A DNA stretch of 5,639 nucleotides, from NCBI GenBank assembly GCA_003139735.1, contig PLGA01000052.1, positions 1-5,639 on the forward strand. The letters run 5' to 3'. Of this stretch, positions 1-5,485 are shown one piece after another; position 1 is the stretch's first letter, and every line of letters begins with the position of its first letter. The notes below the pieces were generated by a model that was given only the letters and a program-made list of their open reading frames with translations, was not told where the DNA came from and ran no database searches. The position numbers and the translations under genes are program-made. The DNA comes from Bryobacterales bacterium. GTDB lineage: Bacteria; Acidobacteriota; Terriglobia; Bryobacterales; Bryobacteraceae.

Positions 1-264
1 GAGGTAGGCTACCTTTCCTTCGACGACAAGTCTGCCGACTTACTCTACGAAGTCATCAACCGGCGCTACGAACGGAAATCCGTAATCCTCACCACCAACC
101 GGGGGTTCAAAGAGTGGAACGAAGTCTTTCCCAACGCGGCTTGCATCGTGACCTTACTGGACCGCCTGCTGCATCATGCCGACGTGACGGTGATCGAGGG
201 CGACAGCTACCGGAAGCGCGAAAGCGAGCAGGAGACGGCGGCCCGCCGGAGGAGGAAAAAGTGA
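1..264 (+). CDS. istB: IS21 helper ATPase IstB, C-terminal part
   Basis: IstB is the AAA+ ATPase (DnaA/DnaC-like) that works with the IstA transposase in IS21 transposition and target selection. The 87 visible residues begin in the Walker B region (EVGYLSFDD, the preceding Asp being outside the window). They continue with [14 protein letters not shown], the sensor-type segment [11 protein letters not shown], and the C-terminal [11 protein letters not shown] and GDSYRKR motifs, then end in a basic tail (RRRRKK). The gene is open at the left edge and otherwise undamaged. Its stop overlaps the GTG start of the next gene by 4 bases, so the two are probably translationally coupled. Confidence 0.93.
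   Translation, partial: EVGYLSFDDKSADLLYEVINRRYERKSVILTTNRGFKEWNEVFPNAACIVTLLDRLLHHADVTVIEGDSYRKRESEQETAARRRRKK
248..255 (+). promoter_or_regulatory. Strong ribosome binding site for third IS gene
   Basis: GGAGGAGG lies five bases before the GTG at 261. This near-perfect Shine-Dalgarno sequence decides the start at 261 over the upstream in-frame ATG at 114, which would overlap half of istB. Confidence 0.7.
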
Positions 265-653
265 CGCCTGCCGCCGAGTTGTTGCAGCCGGACTCCAACC
301 CGGCGCTGTACGTCTCTGCGGTGCTGACGCTCTATGTCGATCTGCCGGATACCCCCTTGCGTGCGAGTGCGTCGGATCAATACCTCGCCCGCCGCTTCCA
401 CGATGATGGCGTGCCCCTGCGGATCGTGGAGACTGCGCTGCTCCTCGGCTCGCTACGCCGCTTGATTCGCCCGGCAGATGCGCCCCCGCTTTCCCCCATC
501 CGCTCTCTGGCCTATTTCCGACCCGTCATCGACGAACTCCGCGCCCATCCTGCGCCGGAAGGTTATCTCGACTACCTTCGCCTCAAACTCCGCCAAGCCG
601 CCGCAGTCCTCCCGGCGACCGTCCAAAAATCTACGTTTTCTGATGACCGCTAA
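261..653 (+). CDS. IS21-associated third protein of unknown function
   Basis: This gene encodes 130 residues from the GTG at 261, which is coupled to the istB stop and preceded by GGAGGAGG. I do not recognise a named family. The protein is acidic to neutral, mostly helical in appearance, and has no signal peptide or membrane segment. Notable segments are [20 protein letters not shown], then [20 protein letters not shown], then [20 protein letters not shown], then [11 protein letters not shown] near the C-terminus. The middle segment could be a winged-helix-like or replication-protein-like helical domain. Similar small proteins follow istB in some Acidobacteriota as I recall, which suggests a passenger or accessory gene carried by this IS subgroup. 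The stop TAA (651-653) lies in the element's terminal sequence, two bases from the tip, so the coding region fills the element to its edge. Function is unknown; a role in DNA binding or transposition control is only inference. Confidence 0.75.
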   Translation: MTPAAELLQPDSNPALYVSAVLTLYVDLPDTPLRASASDQYLARRFHDDGVPLRIVETALLLGSLRRLIRPADAPPLSPIRSLAYFRPVIDELRAHPAPEGYLDYLRLKLRQAAAVLPATVQKSTFSDDR

Positions 654-655
654 CA
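640..655 (-). repeat. Right terminal end sequence of the IS
   Basis: The plus-strand sequence ctgatgaccgctaaca forms the tip and ends in CA. The phosphorylase reading frame continues with family-like sequence only outside it (656 onward), which fixes the boundary to about one base. The matching left inverted repeat is not in the window. Confidence 0.6.
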
Positions 656-1025
656 GCGAGGGACTCACGCGCCCCGCGGAGGTTAGTCCGAAGACGATGC
701 GCGCGCCGGAAGCGGCAAGTTGCTCGGCTACCAGGACCGCGTAAGGTCCACCTATCGTTCGAGGAATAATTGCGCAGGCGATGCCATCGATTTCCAGCAC
801 GTGCATTGTCGTGTGGAAGCACGCCCAATCCGGGCACGGCCGTGCAGCACCTGTTGAGACGATCCAGTCTGTCAAATCGCCGTCGAAGTCGAGTACGCAG
901 ACTGGAGGCACTGGCTTGGCCGCCAGACCGCGCTCATCGCGAACCGCTGCTATCAGCGCTTCCGGAGTAAATACGGAAGCCTGCTCAAGCGGATGGTTCA
1001 GCAAAGGTAGAGGAGATCGGTCCAT
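656..1025 (-). pseudogene. Nucleoside phosphorylase-like gene, 3' part removed by IS
   Basis: Only the first ~123 codons of a nucleoside phosphorylase-like protein (PNP/UDP phosphorylase superfamily, cleaving nucleosides with phosphate in salvage) remain. Recognisable stretches are PLLNHPLEQ at residues 8-16, VCVLDFDGDLTDW at 42-54, ACFHTT at 68-73 and RTIGGPYAVLVAEQLAASGA at 89-108. The last family-like sequence is GLTSAGRVSPSL; after it the frame runs into IS sequence. About half of a typical protein is missing, including later nucleoside-binding residues, so it should be inactive. The ATG at 1025 is chosen because the homologous sequence starts soon after it and GGAAG lies just upstream; a TTG at 1064 is the only in-frame extension and is unlikely. 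The gene diverges from the ArsR-rhodanese gene and shares its upstream region. Confidence 0.82.
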
Positions 1026-1058
1026 GAATCTTCCGGTATAGCAGAGGAGGGATCGATT

Positions 1059-1121
1059 ATTCAAGTGTTCGATTGATTAATGGGCCCATCTGCCCTATAA
1101 TCAAGCAGACACTTGAATATG
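1059..1121 (+). promoter_or_regulatory. Operator-like half-site array for ArsR-type repressor
   Basis: Four copies of a half-site close to A(A/T)TCAA(G/T) surround the promoter: ATTCAAG (1059-1065), ATTGATT (1072-1078, reverse), AATCAAG (1099-1105) and CTTGAAT (1112-1118, reverse). The last two form an imperfect inverted repeat (TATAATCAAG / CTTGAATATG, 8 of 10 matching, spacer 6) covering the -10 box, start site and ATG. The outer pair includes an exact 10-base inverted match, ATTCAAGTGT (1059-1068) and ACACTTGAAT (1109-1118). The geometry fits autorepression by the downstream ArsR protein; binding is inferred. Confidence 0.6.
1073..1101 (+). promoter_or_regulatory. Sigma-70-type promoter of the arsR-rhodanese/sqr operon
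   Basis: A -35 box TTGATT (1073-1078) is separated by 17 bases from a perfect -10 box TATAAT (1096-1101). Transcription would start near 1108, only about 11 bases before the ATG at 1119, which leaves almost no leader and no Shine-Dalgarno site. Confidence 0.75.
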
Positions 1122-1793
1122 GCTGAAGCGAGTCTGAAGAAGGCCGTCTATGAGCAACTTGCCCGGATTGGGAAAGCGGTGGCGAGTCCTCCCAGGCTGG
1201 AGTTGCTCGACCTCTTGTGCCAGGGCCCGCGAACCGTCGAGGGGCTCGCACGGGAAGCGGGTTTGAGCGTGGCCAACACGTCGCAACATCTGCAAATCCT
1301 GCATGCGGCGCGATTGGTTGAGGCCCGCAAGGAAGGTCTTTTTGTGACGTACCGTCTAGCAGACCAGCAGGTCTGTGAGTTTTACCGGACTCTACGCACG
1401 CTCGCCGAGAGCCGTCTTGCTGAAATCGAGGCAATCGTCCGGATGTTCAACAGTGGCCGCGAGTCGTTGGAACCGGTCGAGAAACAAGCCCTGTTGGAGC
1501 GTGTACGCCGCGCCGAGGTGATCGTGCTGGACGTGCGCCCACCAGAGGAGTATCGCGCCGCCCACATTCCGGGCGCTGTTTCGATTCCGCTCAAAGAACT
1601 GAAAGCGCATCTTTCCATGCTGCCCCGCGGCCGGGAGATCGTGGCTTATTGCCGCGGCCCTTACTGCGTGCTCGCCGTCGAAGCAGTAAAGCTATTATGC
1701 GCCAAGGGTTTTCGAGCCGTCCGCATGGACTACGGAGTGCCGGAGTGGCGGGCGGAAGGCTGGCCGGTCACCGGCGGTGAGGACCCGAGATGA
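1119..1793 (+). CDS. ArsR-family regulator fused to a rhodanese domain
   Basis: This 224-residue, two-domain cytosolic protein has an ArsR/SmtB winged helix at roughly residues 8-100, including SPPRLELLDLL and the recognition-helix region SVANTSQHLQILHAARLVEA. A rhodanese domain follows at ~125-217, with VLDVRPPEEYRAAHIPGAVS and the active-site loop C178-R-G-P-Y-C183. Rhodaneses carry a persulfide on the loop cysteine, so the natural reading is a regulator that senses or handles reactive sulfur. C34 and C86 in the DNA-binding half are further candidates for thiol sensing but do not clearly align with the BigR/SqrR cysteine pair. The ATG at 1119 is preferred; a TTG at 1113 would add two residues. 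Neither has a Shine-Dalgarno site. The SQR-like gene follows after 28 bases, so this is probably its repressor. Family assignment is firm; ligand and targets are inferred. Confidence 0.93.
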   Translation: MAEASLKKAVYEQLARIGKAVASPPRLELLDLLCQGPRTVEGLAREAGLSVANTSQHLQILHAARLVEARKEGLFVTYRLADQQVCEFYRTLRTLAESRLAEIEAIVRMFNSGRESLEPVEKQALLERVRRAEVIVLDVRPPEEYRAAHIPGAVSIPLKELKAHLSMLPRGREIVAYCRGPYCVLAVEAVKLLCAKGFRAVRMDYGVPEWRAEGWPVTGGEDPR

Positions 1794-1821
1794 AATGTCT
1801 TGAAGCAGGAACGCAGGGCTT

Positions 1822-3042
1822 ATGAGCGGCGGTCGGAAAATGGTCGTGGTTGTGGGCGGATCGTTCGGAGGCGTCAACGCGGCATACGAACTCCACCGAA
1901 GACTTCCGCAAGGCGCCGAGATTACCGTGATTTCGCGGGATGCGGAGTTCACGTTCATCCCCTCGCTGCCTTGGGTGGTTATGGGCTGGCGCGATCCGTC
2001 GCGGCTCCAGGTTCGTCTGGATGCGCCACTGAAGCGCCGGGGAATCCGTTTTGTTCATGGAGAGGTCCAGAAACTCGATCCTCAGGCGTGTGAAGTCCGT
2101 ACGGCAAGCCAGGCGCTTCCCTACGACGCTCTCGTCATCGCCTCGGGCGCGGAACTCGACTATGCCGCCGTGCCGGGCCTGGGTCCGCAGGCGGGGCATA
2201 CTTTCTCTACCTTTACCTGCGCCGAAGGAGTCGCTTCGAGGGACGCTCTGGCGCGGGTGCTTTCCGCGGATAAGGGCCGCATCGTCATCGGAGCTGCCGC
2301 CGGAGCGAGTTGCGTCGGCCCAGCTTACGAGATCGTGATGATGATCGATACCGTCCTGAAGAGGGCCAGAAAACGTCATCGTTTCTCGATCACGTTCGTC
2401 ACGCCGGAGCCGTTTCTGGGGCATTTCGGCGTTGGAGGCATCGGCGCTTCGCCTCGTATGCTCCAGGACGAGTTTGCGGTACGCCACATCGATTCTGTCG
2501 TGAATGCCCGGATCGCCAATGCTGGTCCGGATCGCCTGATTCTGGCAGATGGGTCCGAGCATCCGTTCGACTTTTCGTTGGTTATCCCGGCATTTCTCGG
2601 AAGCCCGTTTGTTCGCGGGGTGGACGGGTTGGCCAACGCGAAAGGTTTCATCACGGTCACTCCTCACCTGACGAGCACGGAATTAGCAAACGTGTACGCA
2701 GCCGGTGTTGCGGTAGCGATCACTCCCCCAGGTCCCACGCCGGTTCCTGTGGCAGTGCCGAAGACCGGGCACATGACGGAACTGATGGCTCAGGCCGCGG
2801 CCCGCAATATCGCGGCCGAGTTCACGGGCGGCTTGAAAGTCGATAGGATGACGCTGCCTTCAACTTGCATCGCCGACGCCGGGGATACGGCGTTTTACAT
2901 GTCTGCCGATCCGTTCCTCCCTCCGCGAAACAAGGTGATTGTGAAACGGGGTAAGTGGGCTAGGTATCTGAAGCTGACCTTTGAACGATACTACCTGGCG
3001 CGCATTCGGCACAATCTGCCGTCAATGGACTTCGGGTGGTAA
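1822..3042 (+). CDS. sqr: Sulfide:quinone oxidoreductase-like flavoprotein
   Basis: This gene encodes a 406-residue FAD-dependent disulfide-oxidoreductase-fold protein that would oxidise sulfide at the membrane, forming sulfane sulfur and passing electrons to quinone. The N-terminal dinucleotide-binding motif is VVVVGGSFGG (8-17), and a second ATG-type motif follows (YDALVIASGAE). Three cysteines sit in the positions expected for catalytic SQRs: C133 (STFTCAEG), C164 (GAAAGASCVGPAYE) and C349 (PSTCIADAGD). They appear to correspond to the Aquifex SQR cysteines 124, 156 and 347. The C-terminal amphipathic stretch KWARYLKLTFERYYLARIR resembles the monotopic membrane anchor of SQR. FAD-contact segments near 291-320 (VYAAGVAVAI, PVAVPKTGHMTE) are intact. 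It follows the ArsR-rhodanese gene and is 7 bases before the desulfurase fragment. Flavocytochrome c sulfide dehydrogenase is the main alternative, but there is no signal peptide. Confidence 0.9.
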   Translation: MSGGRKMVVVVGGSFGGVNAAYELHRRLPQGAEITVISRDAEFTFIPSLPWVVMGWRDPSRLQVRLDAPLKRRGIRFVHGEVQKLDPQACEVRTASQALPYDALVIASGAELDYAAVPGLGPQAGHTFSTFTCAEGVASRDALARVLSADKGRIVIGAAAGASCVGPAYEIVMMIDTVLKRARKRHRFSITFVTPEPFLGHFGVGGIGASPRMLQDEFAVRHIDSVVNARIANAGPDRLILADGSEHPFDFSLVIPAFLGSPFVRGVDGLANAKGFITVTPHLTSTELANVYAAGVAVAITPPGPTPVPVAVPKTGHMTELMAQAAARNIAAEFTGGLKVDRMTLPSTCIADAGDTAFYMSADPFLPPRNKVIVKRGKWARYLKLTFERYYLARIRHNLPSMDFGW

Positions 3043-3049
3043 GCGGGTT

Positions 3050-3277
3050 ATGACACACAAGGCGCGTATGCGCATCTATCTTGATTTCAATGTGAGCACG
3101 CCCGTGGCACCAGAGGTTGTTGCCAGAATGCGGGCGGTGCTGGATGCGCCGTTCGGCAATCCGTCGAGCGATCACTGGGCGGGGAAGCCCGCACGGGAAG
3201 CCGTTGAGAAGGCGCGGGCGCAGGTGGCTGCTCTCCTCGGATGCGACGCCGGCGAGGTTGTCTTCACAAGTGGTCGC
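3050..3277 (+). pseudogene. Cysteine desulfurase (NifS/IscS type), N-terminal fragment
   Basis: The first ~75 codons of a class V aminotransferase-fold cysteine desulfurase are present. IYLDFNVSTPVAPEV (9-23) corresponds to the usual YLD-N-TTP start, NPSSDHWAG (37-45) to the NPSS-H-G motif, and GEVVFTSG (68-75) to the segment before the PLP phosphate contacts. The next residues should be a TEANN-like motif, but the sequence switches at ~3275 into the antisense of an RND gene. The PLP lysine and catalytic cysteine are absent, so it is inactive. ATG 3050 is 7 bases after the sqr stop; ATG 3068, nearer to the usual family start, is an alternative. The frame stays open by chance to 4252, so gene callers may report a ~400-residue protein whose last three quarters is meaningless. 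Its place after sqr suggests a role in sulfur transfer. Confidence 0.85.
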
Positions 3278-3658
3278 GGTCCGGTCTATGTTCTCATTCA
3301 GCTTGCGGATCAGTTTGACGTAGCTGAGCTCCAGCGGTTGCCCCACGTAGAATCGCACGGTGACGATGCTCTGGCCGGGCATGGAGCGGGAATACACGTA
3401 TTCCACGCCGGGGATTTGGAGCAGCATCTTTTCGAGCGGCGTGGAAACGAGTTGCTCAACATCCTGCGCGGTGTGACCTGGGAAGGAGACCAGAACATTC
3501 GCCGCAGCCACGATAATCTGCGGCTCTTCCTCGCGCGGTGTGACCACCAGGGCCACCACGCCCGCGGCAATCGAGACCAGGATGAACACCATCGACAGGT
3601 TCGATTCCAGAAACTTCCGGACGATCCGGATGGTGAGAGAATCGTGCAGTTGGCTCAT
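3278..3658 (-). pseudogene. RND efflux permease (AcrB/CzcA superfamily), N-terminal fragment
   Basis: About 127 codons of an inner-membrane proton-driven RND permease remain of roughly 1,000. The start shows a short cytoplasmic segment, a first transmembrane helix (about residues 20-40, MVFILVSIAAGVVALVVT), then TPREEEPQI. The beginning of the periplasmic porter domain follows, with SFPGHTAQDVEQLVSTPLEK, PGVEYVYSRSMPGQS and VKLIRKLNENIDR. After residue ~127 the frame enters the cysteine desulfurase gene backwards. The ATG at 3658 overlaps the TGA of the adaptor gene (ATGA), a typical translationally coupled MFP-RND pair. Without the remaining transmembrane helices and the proton-relay residues it cannot function. 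Substrate is unknown. Confidence 0.9.
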
Positions 3659-4108
3659 CGGGCCTTCCCAATAACGACCGTTTCCCCGGCGGCGAGGCCG
3701 CTGAGTACTTCAAACTGGCTGCCGATGGCGGGGGCCAGTTGCACGGTCCGCCGCTCGATTCCAGCATCCTGGCTCACGTCCACCATCGTCAACTGGCCGG
3801 CGCGGATCAGCGGCGACGCGGGCACGGCCAATACCTGTTCCGCCTTCATGGGAATCAGCAAGCGCCCAAACATCCCCGGAAGGACGTCCATGGTTTCACC
3901 CAGGCGCACGCGCGCCACGACGGTTCGGCTGGCCGGGTCGGACGATGGAACAATCTGCACTACGCGCCCGCGCATCTCGCGGCTCAAAGCGTCGATCCGG
4001 AACGTCAGAAGTTCATTGAGGCGGACATGGCCCATCAGATCTTCAGGCACGTTCGCCTCGAGCCACAGCCGGCCCTGCTCGTACATCGTCAAGAGCGGCT
4101 TTCCAGGC

Positions 4109-4207
4109 CTCGGTGGCTTCCGCGCTGCGTACGGCATCCTGCGCCTGCTCGACCCGGCGCCGCAGATCGCGGTCGTCCAGCACCGCCAGTGTTTCTCCGC
4201 TGGTTAC
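4109..4207 (-). other. Adaptor block C, correct strand, displaced
   Basis: The minus strand encodes VTSGETLAVLDDRDLRRRVE followed by QAQDAVRSAEATE, 33 codons. This is the end of the first lipoyl half-motif and the first hairpin helix. It should follow block A (AAGQQ) and precede block D. Instead it lies after D and runs straight into the C-terminal part at ~4107. Confidence 0.85.
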
Positions 4208-4208
4208 C

Positions 4209-4302
4209 GGTCTTCAGATTGGTTTCGGTGTGCTCAAAGTCGTAGGCGGTGATGACCTGCTGGTCAAAAGAGGGGCTTGTCGCGTTTGTAGTCGGACTGC
4301 GC
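4209..4302 (-). other. Adaptor block D, correct strand, displaced, one extra base
   Basis: On the minus strand this block gives AQSDYKRDKPLF, then after a one-base shift DQQVITAYDFEHTETNLKT, which is typical second-helix hairpin sequence. The plus-strand run of four A at 4266-4269 should be three for the frame to hold. Its end (AAGACC) joins in frame with the start of block B (GCCGTG) if the original order is restored. Confidence 0.82.
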
Positions 4303-4304
4303 CC

Positions 4305-4362
4305 GCCGTGCGGGAAGCCGAGGTGAGCCTGTCGTACGCAGTCATCCGCAGCCCCTTCACCG
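4305..4362 (+). other. Adaptor block B, inverted and displaced
   Basis: The plus strand encodes AVREAEVSLSYAVIRSPFTG, the end of the helical hairpin and the start of the second lipoyl half-motif (compare the common LSYA-IRSPF-G pattern). In a normal gene it would follow block D and precede the C-terminal part; here it abuts block A at 4362/4363. Confidence 0.85.
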
Positions 4363-4458
4363 GAGGCCGTGGGTACCGTCCAGGCCGAGCAGGTCGCCGC
4401 GGTGACTTCCCGTGTGGTGGCGAACATCGTCGAAATGCGGATTGCGGCCGGCCAGCAG
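4363..4458 (+). other. Adaptor block A, inverted in place
   Basis: Read on the plus strand this 96-base block gives 32 codons of adaptor sequence starting EAVGTVQAEQ, continuing VAAVTSRVVANIVEM and ending RIAAGQQ. This is the first half-motif of the lipoyl domain. It belongs directly after TIPAV of the N-terminal part, which is where it lies, but on the wrong strand. The bases 4459-4460 fill the join to the N-terminal segment. Confidence 0.85.
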
Positions 4459-4758
4459 CTAACGGCGGGGATCGTCTGCATCGCGATCTTCTGCGTGGTC
4501 AGGCCCACCGCCGATTCTACCGGCACAGGCTGCTTGCTGGCCGGGATCACTCCTCGCCGGAATGTCCCGAGAATCCAGAGCATCAGGATGACGATTGTCG
4601 CGACGGACAGGCCCACGCGCAACAGCGTGGACAGTCTCTTGCGCCCCGGCGTTTTTGCCGCCTTGACGTCCGCGGGGTGATCATTCGCATCTTCAGAAGG
4701 CATAGGGATTCTTCTCCGGGAATCAAGCGCACATGCGCGTGTCAATCGGCTGCGGACG

Positions 4759-5136
4759 CTATGTCGGCAACTCCCGCAACACGTCGAAGGTCGGCTCAGC
4801 TTCTCCGATCACTTTTGTTGCCAGCGCGAACCGGACAATGTGAACGGTCTCCAGAATCTTTGCCGCGGAAATACCCTGGATCTTGGCCTTGTTCGCCATT
4901 GCCTGGACACAAGCGGCACTTCCGGCAGCCAGCGCAGCGGCCAGGTACAGCAAGGTGCGTGTCTCGTCATCCAAAGCGCCCTCCGGCGGCATGGCATACT
5001 GCCTCGACCGGAGATGCTCGTAGAGCAACCCTTCGTCTACTCTCGCGGCCTTCTCAATGGACGAGGGCGCCGCTCCCATCATCTTTTGCATCATCCCGAA
5101 GATTTCTTCCACTGTCGGTGTTTGTGTAGCGCTCAT
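4759..5136 (-). CDS. AhpD/carboxymuconolactone decarboxylase-like protein
   Basis: This 125-residue cytosolic protein of the AhpD-like fold carries the typical helix LDDETRTLLYLAAALAAGSA (55-74), then ACVQAMANKAKIQGISAAKI and ETVHIVRFALATKVIG. AhpD enzymes use a Cys-x-x-Cys pair and a nearby histidine as an alkylhydroperoxidase centre. Here only C76 is present, the second cysteine position is Ala79-like and the expected histidine is absent, so classical peroxidase activity is unlikely. The start ATG at 5136 has GAAAGG nine bases upstream. The gene lies 24 bases after the ArsR gene and 55 bases before the adaptor, so it is part of the efflux operon. Such small CMD-like proteins are often found next to ArsR-RND clusters; their role there is not known to me. 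Confidence 0.85.
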   Translation of the reverse strand: MSATQTPTVEEIFGMMQKMMGAAPSSIEKAARVDEGLLYEHLRSRQYAMPPEGALDDETRTLLYLAAALAAGSAACVQAMANKAKIQGISAAKILETVHIVRFALATKVIGEAEPTFDVLRELPT

Positions 5137-5160
5137 ATTGCGATTCCTTTCTTCACGCCG

Positions 5161-5478
5161 CTAGACGGCGGTTTTCAGTGTGCGCAGATCGGCACGCGCC
5201 ACCGCATCGTTGCCCAAAACATCCATGAGGAACGGCCGCAACCGCTCAACAAACGGGTGCTTCCGATTGAGGTTGTAATTGACCCGCATTCCGTGCCGAT
5301 GGCTTTCCACCAATCCGCTATTGCGCAAGTAAGCCATGTGCCGGGAAAGAAGCGGTTGGGGGAGTCCGAGAATTCTCTCCATTTCGCAGACGCAGAACGG
5401 AGATCGCAACAGCAGGTTCATGATTCGCAGCCGCGTCGGATCCGCAAGCGCCTTGAACAAGTCGGACAGTTGCTTCAT
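5161..5478 (-). CDS. ArsR-family repressor with Cys-Val-Cys motif
   Basis: This 105-residue winged-helix regulator is the first gene of the minus-strand operon. LFKALADPTRLRIMNLLL (7-24) is the classic ArsR/SmtB opening. The recognition helix region is LPQPLLSRHMAYLRNSGLV, followed by the wing SHRHGMRVNYNL. C29-V-C31 in PFCVCEMERIL lies where E. coli-type ArsR has ELCVCDLC, whose cysteines bind arsenite or antimonite. The third cysteine is replaced by Glu34. Metalloid sensing is therefore plausible but not shown. The ATG at 5478 is preferred to a TTG at 5508 because the homologous sequence starts right after it. No Shine-Dalgarno site precedes it. It probably represses the downstream AhpD-like and efflux genes together with itself. 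Confidence 0.92.
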   Translation of the reverse strand: MKQLSDLFKALADPTRLRIMNLLLRSPFCVCEMERILGLPQPLLSRHMAYLRNSGLVESHRHGMRVNYNLNRKHPFVERLRPFLMDVLGNDAVARADLRTLKTAV

Positions 5479-5485
5479 ATTTGTC

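Larger units (their letters stand above)
1..655 (+). mobile_element. IS21-family insertion sequence, right end
   Basis: This is the right-hand part of an IS21-family element; the transposase istA, most of istB and the left end lie outside the window. The call rests on the IstB C-terminus at the left edge, a coupled downstream small gene, and a sharp loss of homology of the neighbouring phosphorylase gene at 655/656. Read from outside inward on the minus strand the tip starts TGTTAGCGGTCATCAG, with the 5'-TG...CA-3' terminal dinucleotides usual for IS21 elements. The target duplication cannot be checked because the left end is absent. Confidence 0.85.
3655..4703 (-). pseudogene. Periplasmic adaptor (MFP/HlyD-type) gene with scrambled middle
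   Basis: This is the membrane-fusion subunit of an RND pump, encoded upstream of and overlapping the permease. The N-terminal 81 codons (4703 to 4461) give a cytoplasmic basic segment, a membrane anchor at about residues 27-48 and the start of the membrane-proximal region, ending QKIAMQTIPAV. The C-terminal ~150 codons (4107 to 3655) start PGKPLLTMYEQG and continue through WLEANVPEDLMGHV, VPSSDPASRTVVARV and LPGMFGRLLIP to the stop. Between them no single frame works. Four blocks can be recognised, two of them on the plus strand. In the correct order the protein would be about 350-370 residues, normal for the family. About 15-20 residues after SPFTG are missing, and one extra base occurs at 4266-4269. 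The ATG at 4703 has GGAG ten bases upstream. The gene is non-functional as written. Confidence 0.85.

Noticed and set aside
114..260. N-terminal extension of the third IS gene to the ATG at 114
   Set aside because: It would overlap istB by 150 bases, and the arginine/glycine-rich translation looks like an out-of-frame reading. The GTG at 261 has an excellent ribosome binding site.
1768..2667. A 299-codon minus-strand open frame opposite the SQR-like gene
   Set aside because: The plus-strand frame has full SQR motifs and three catalytic cysteines; the minus frame is arginine/histidine-rich with no recognisable motif.
3050..4252. A long plus-strand reading frame of about 400 codons starting with the desulfurase
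   Set aside because: Only the first ~75 codons have family-like sequence. The remainder is the antisense of the RND permease and adaptor genes, open by chance in GC-rich DNA.
4107..4463. A shufflon or other site-specific inversion system in the adaptor gene
   Set aside because: The five breakpoints share no inverted core sequence, no recombinase gene is nearby, and three products would be out of frame. The order data fit multiple inversions, but no mechanism of this kind is supported.
4113..5129. A long plus-strand open frame over the adaptor and AhpD-like region
   Set aside because: It contains one genuine adaptor block (4305-4362) but is otherwise antisense to the minus-strand genes, with low-complexity arginine/serine-rich composition typical of shadow frames.
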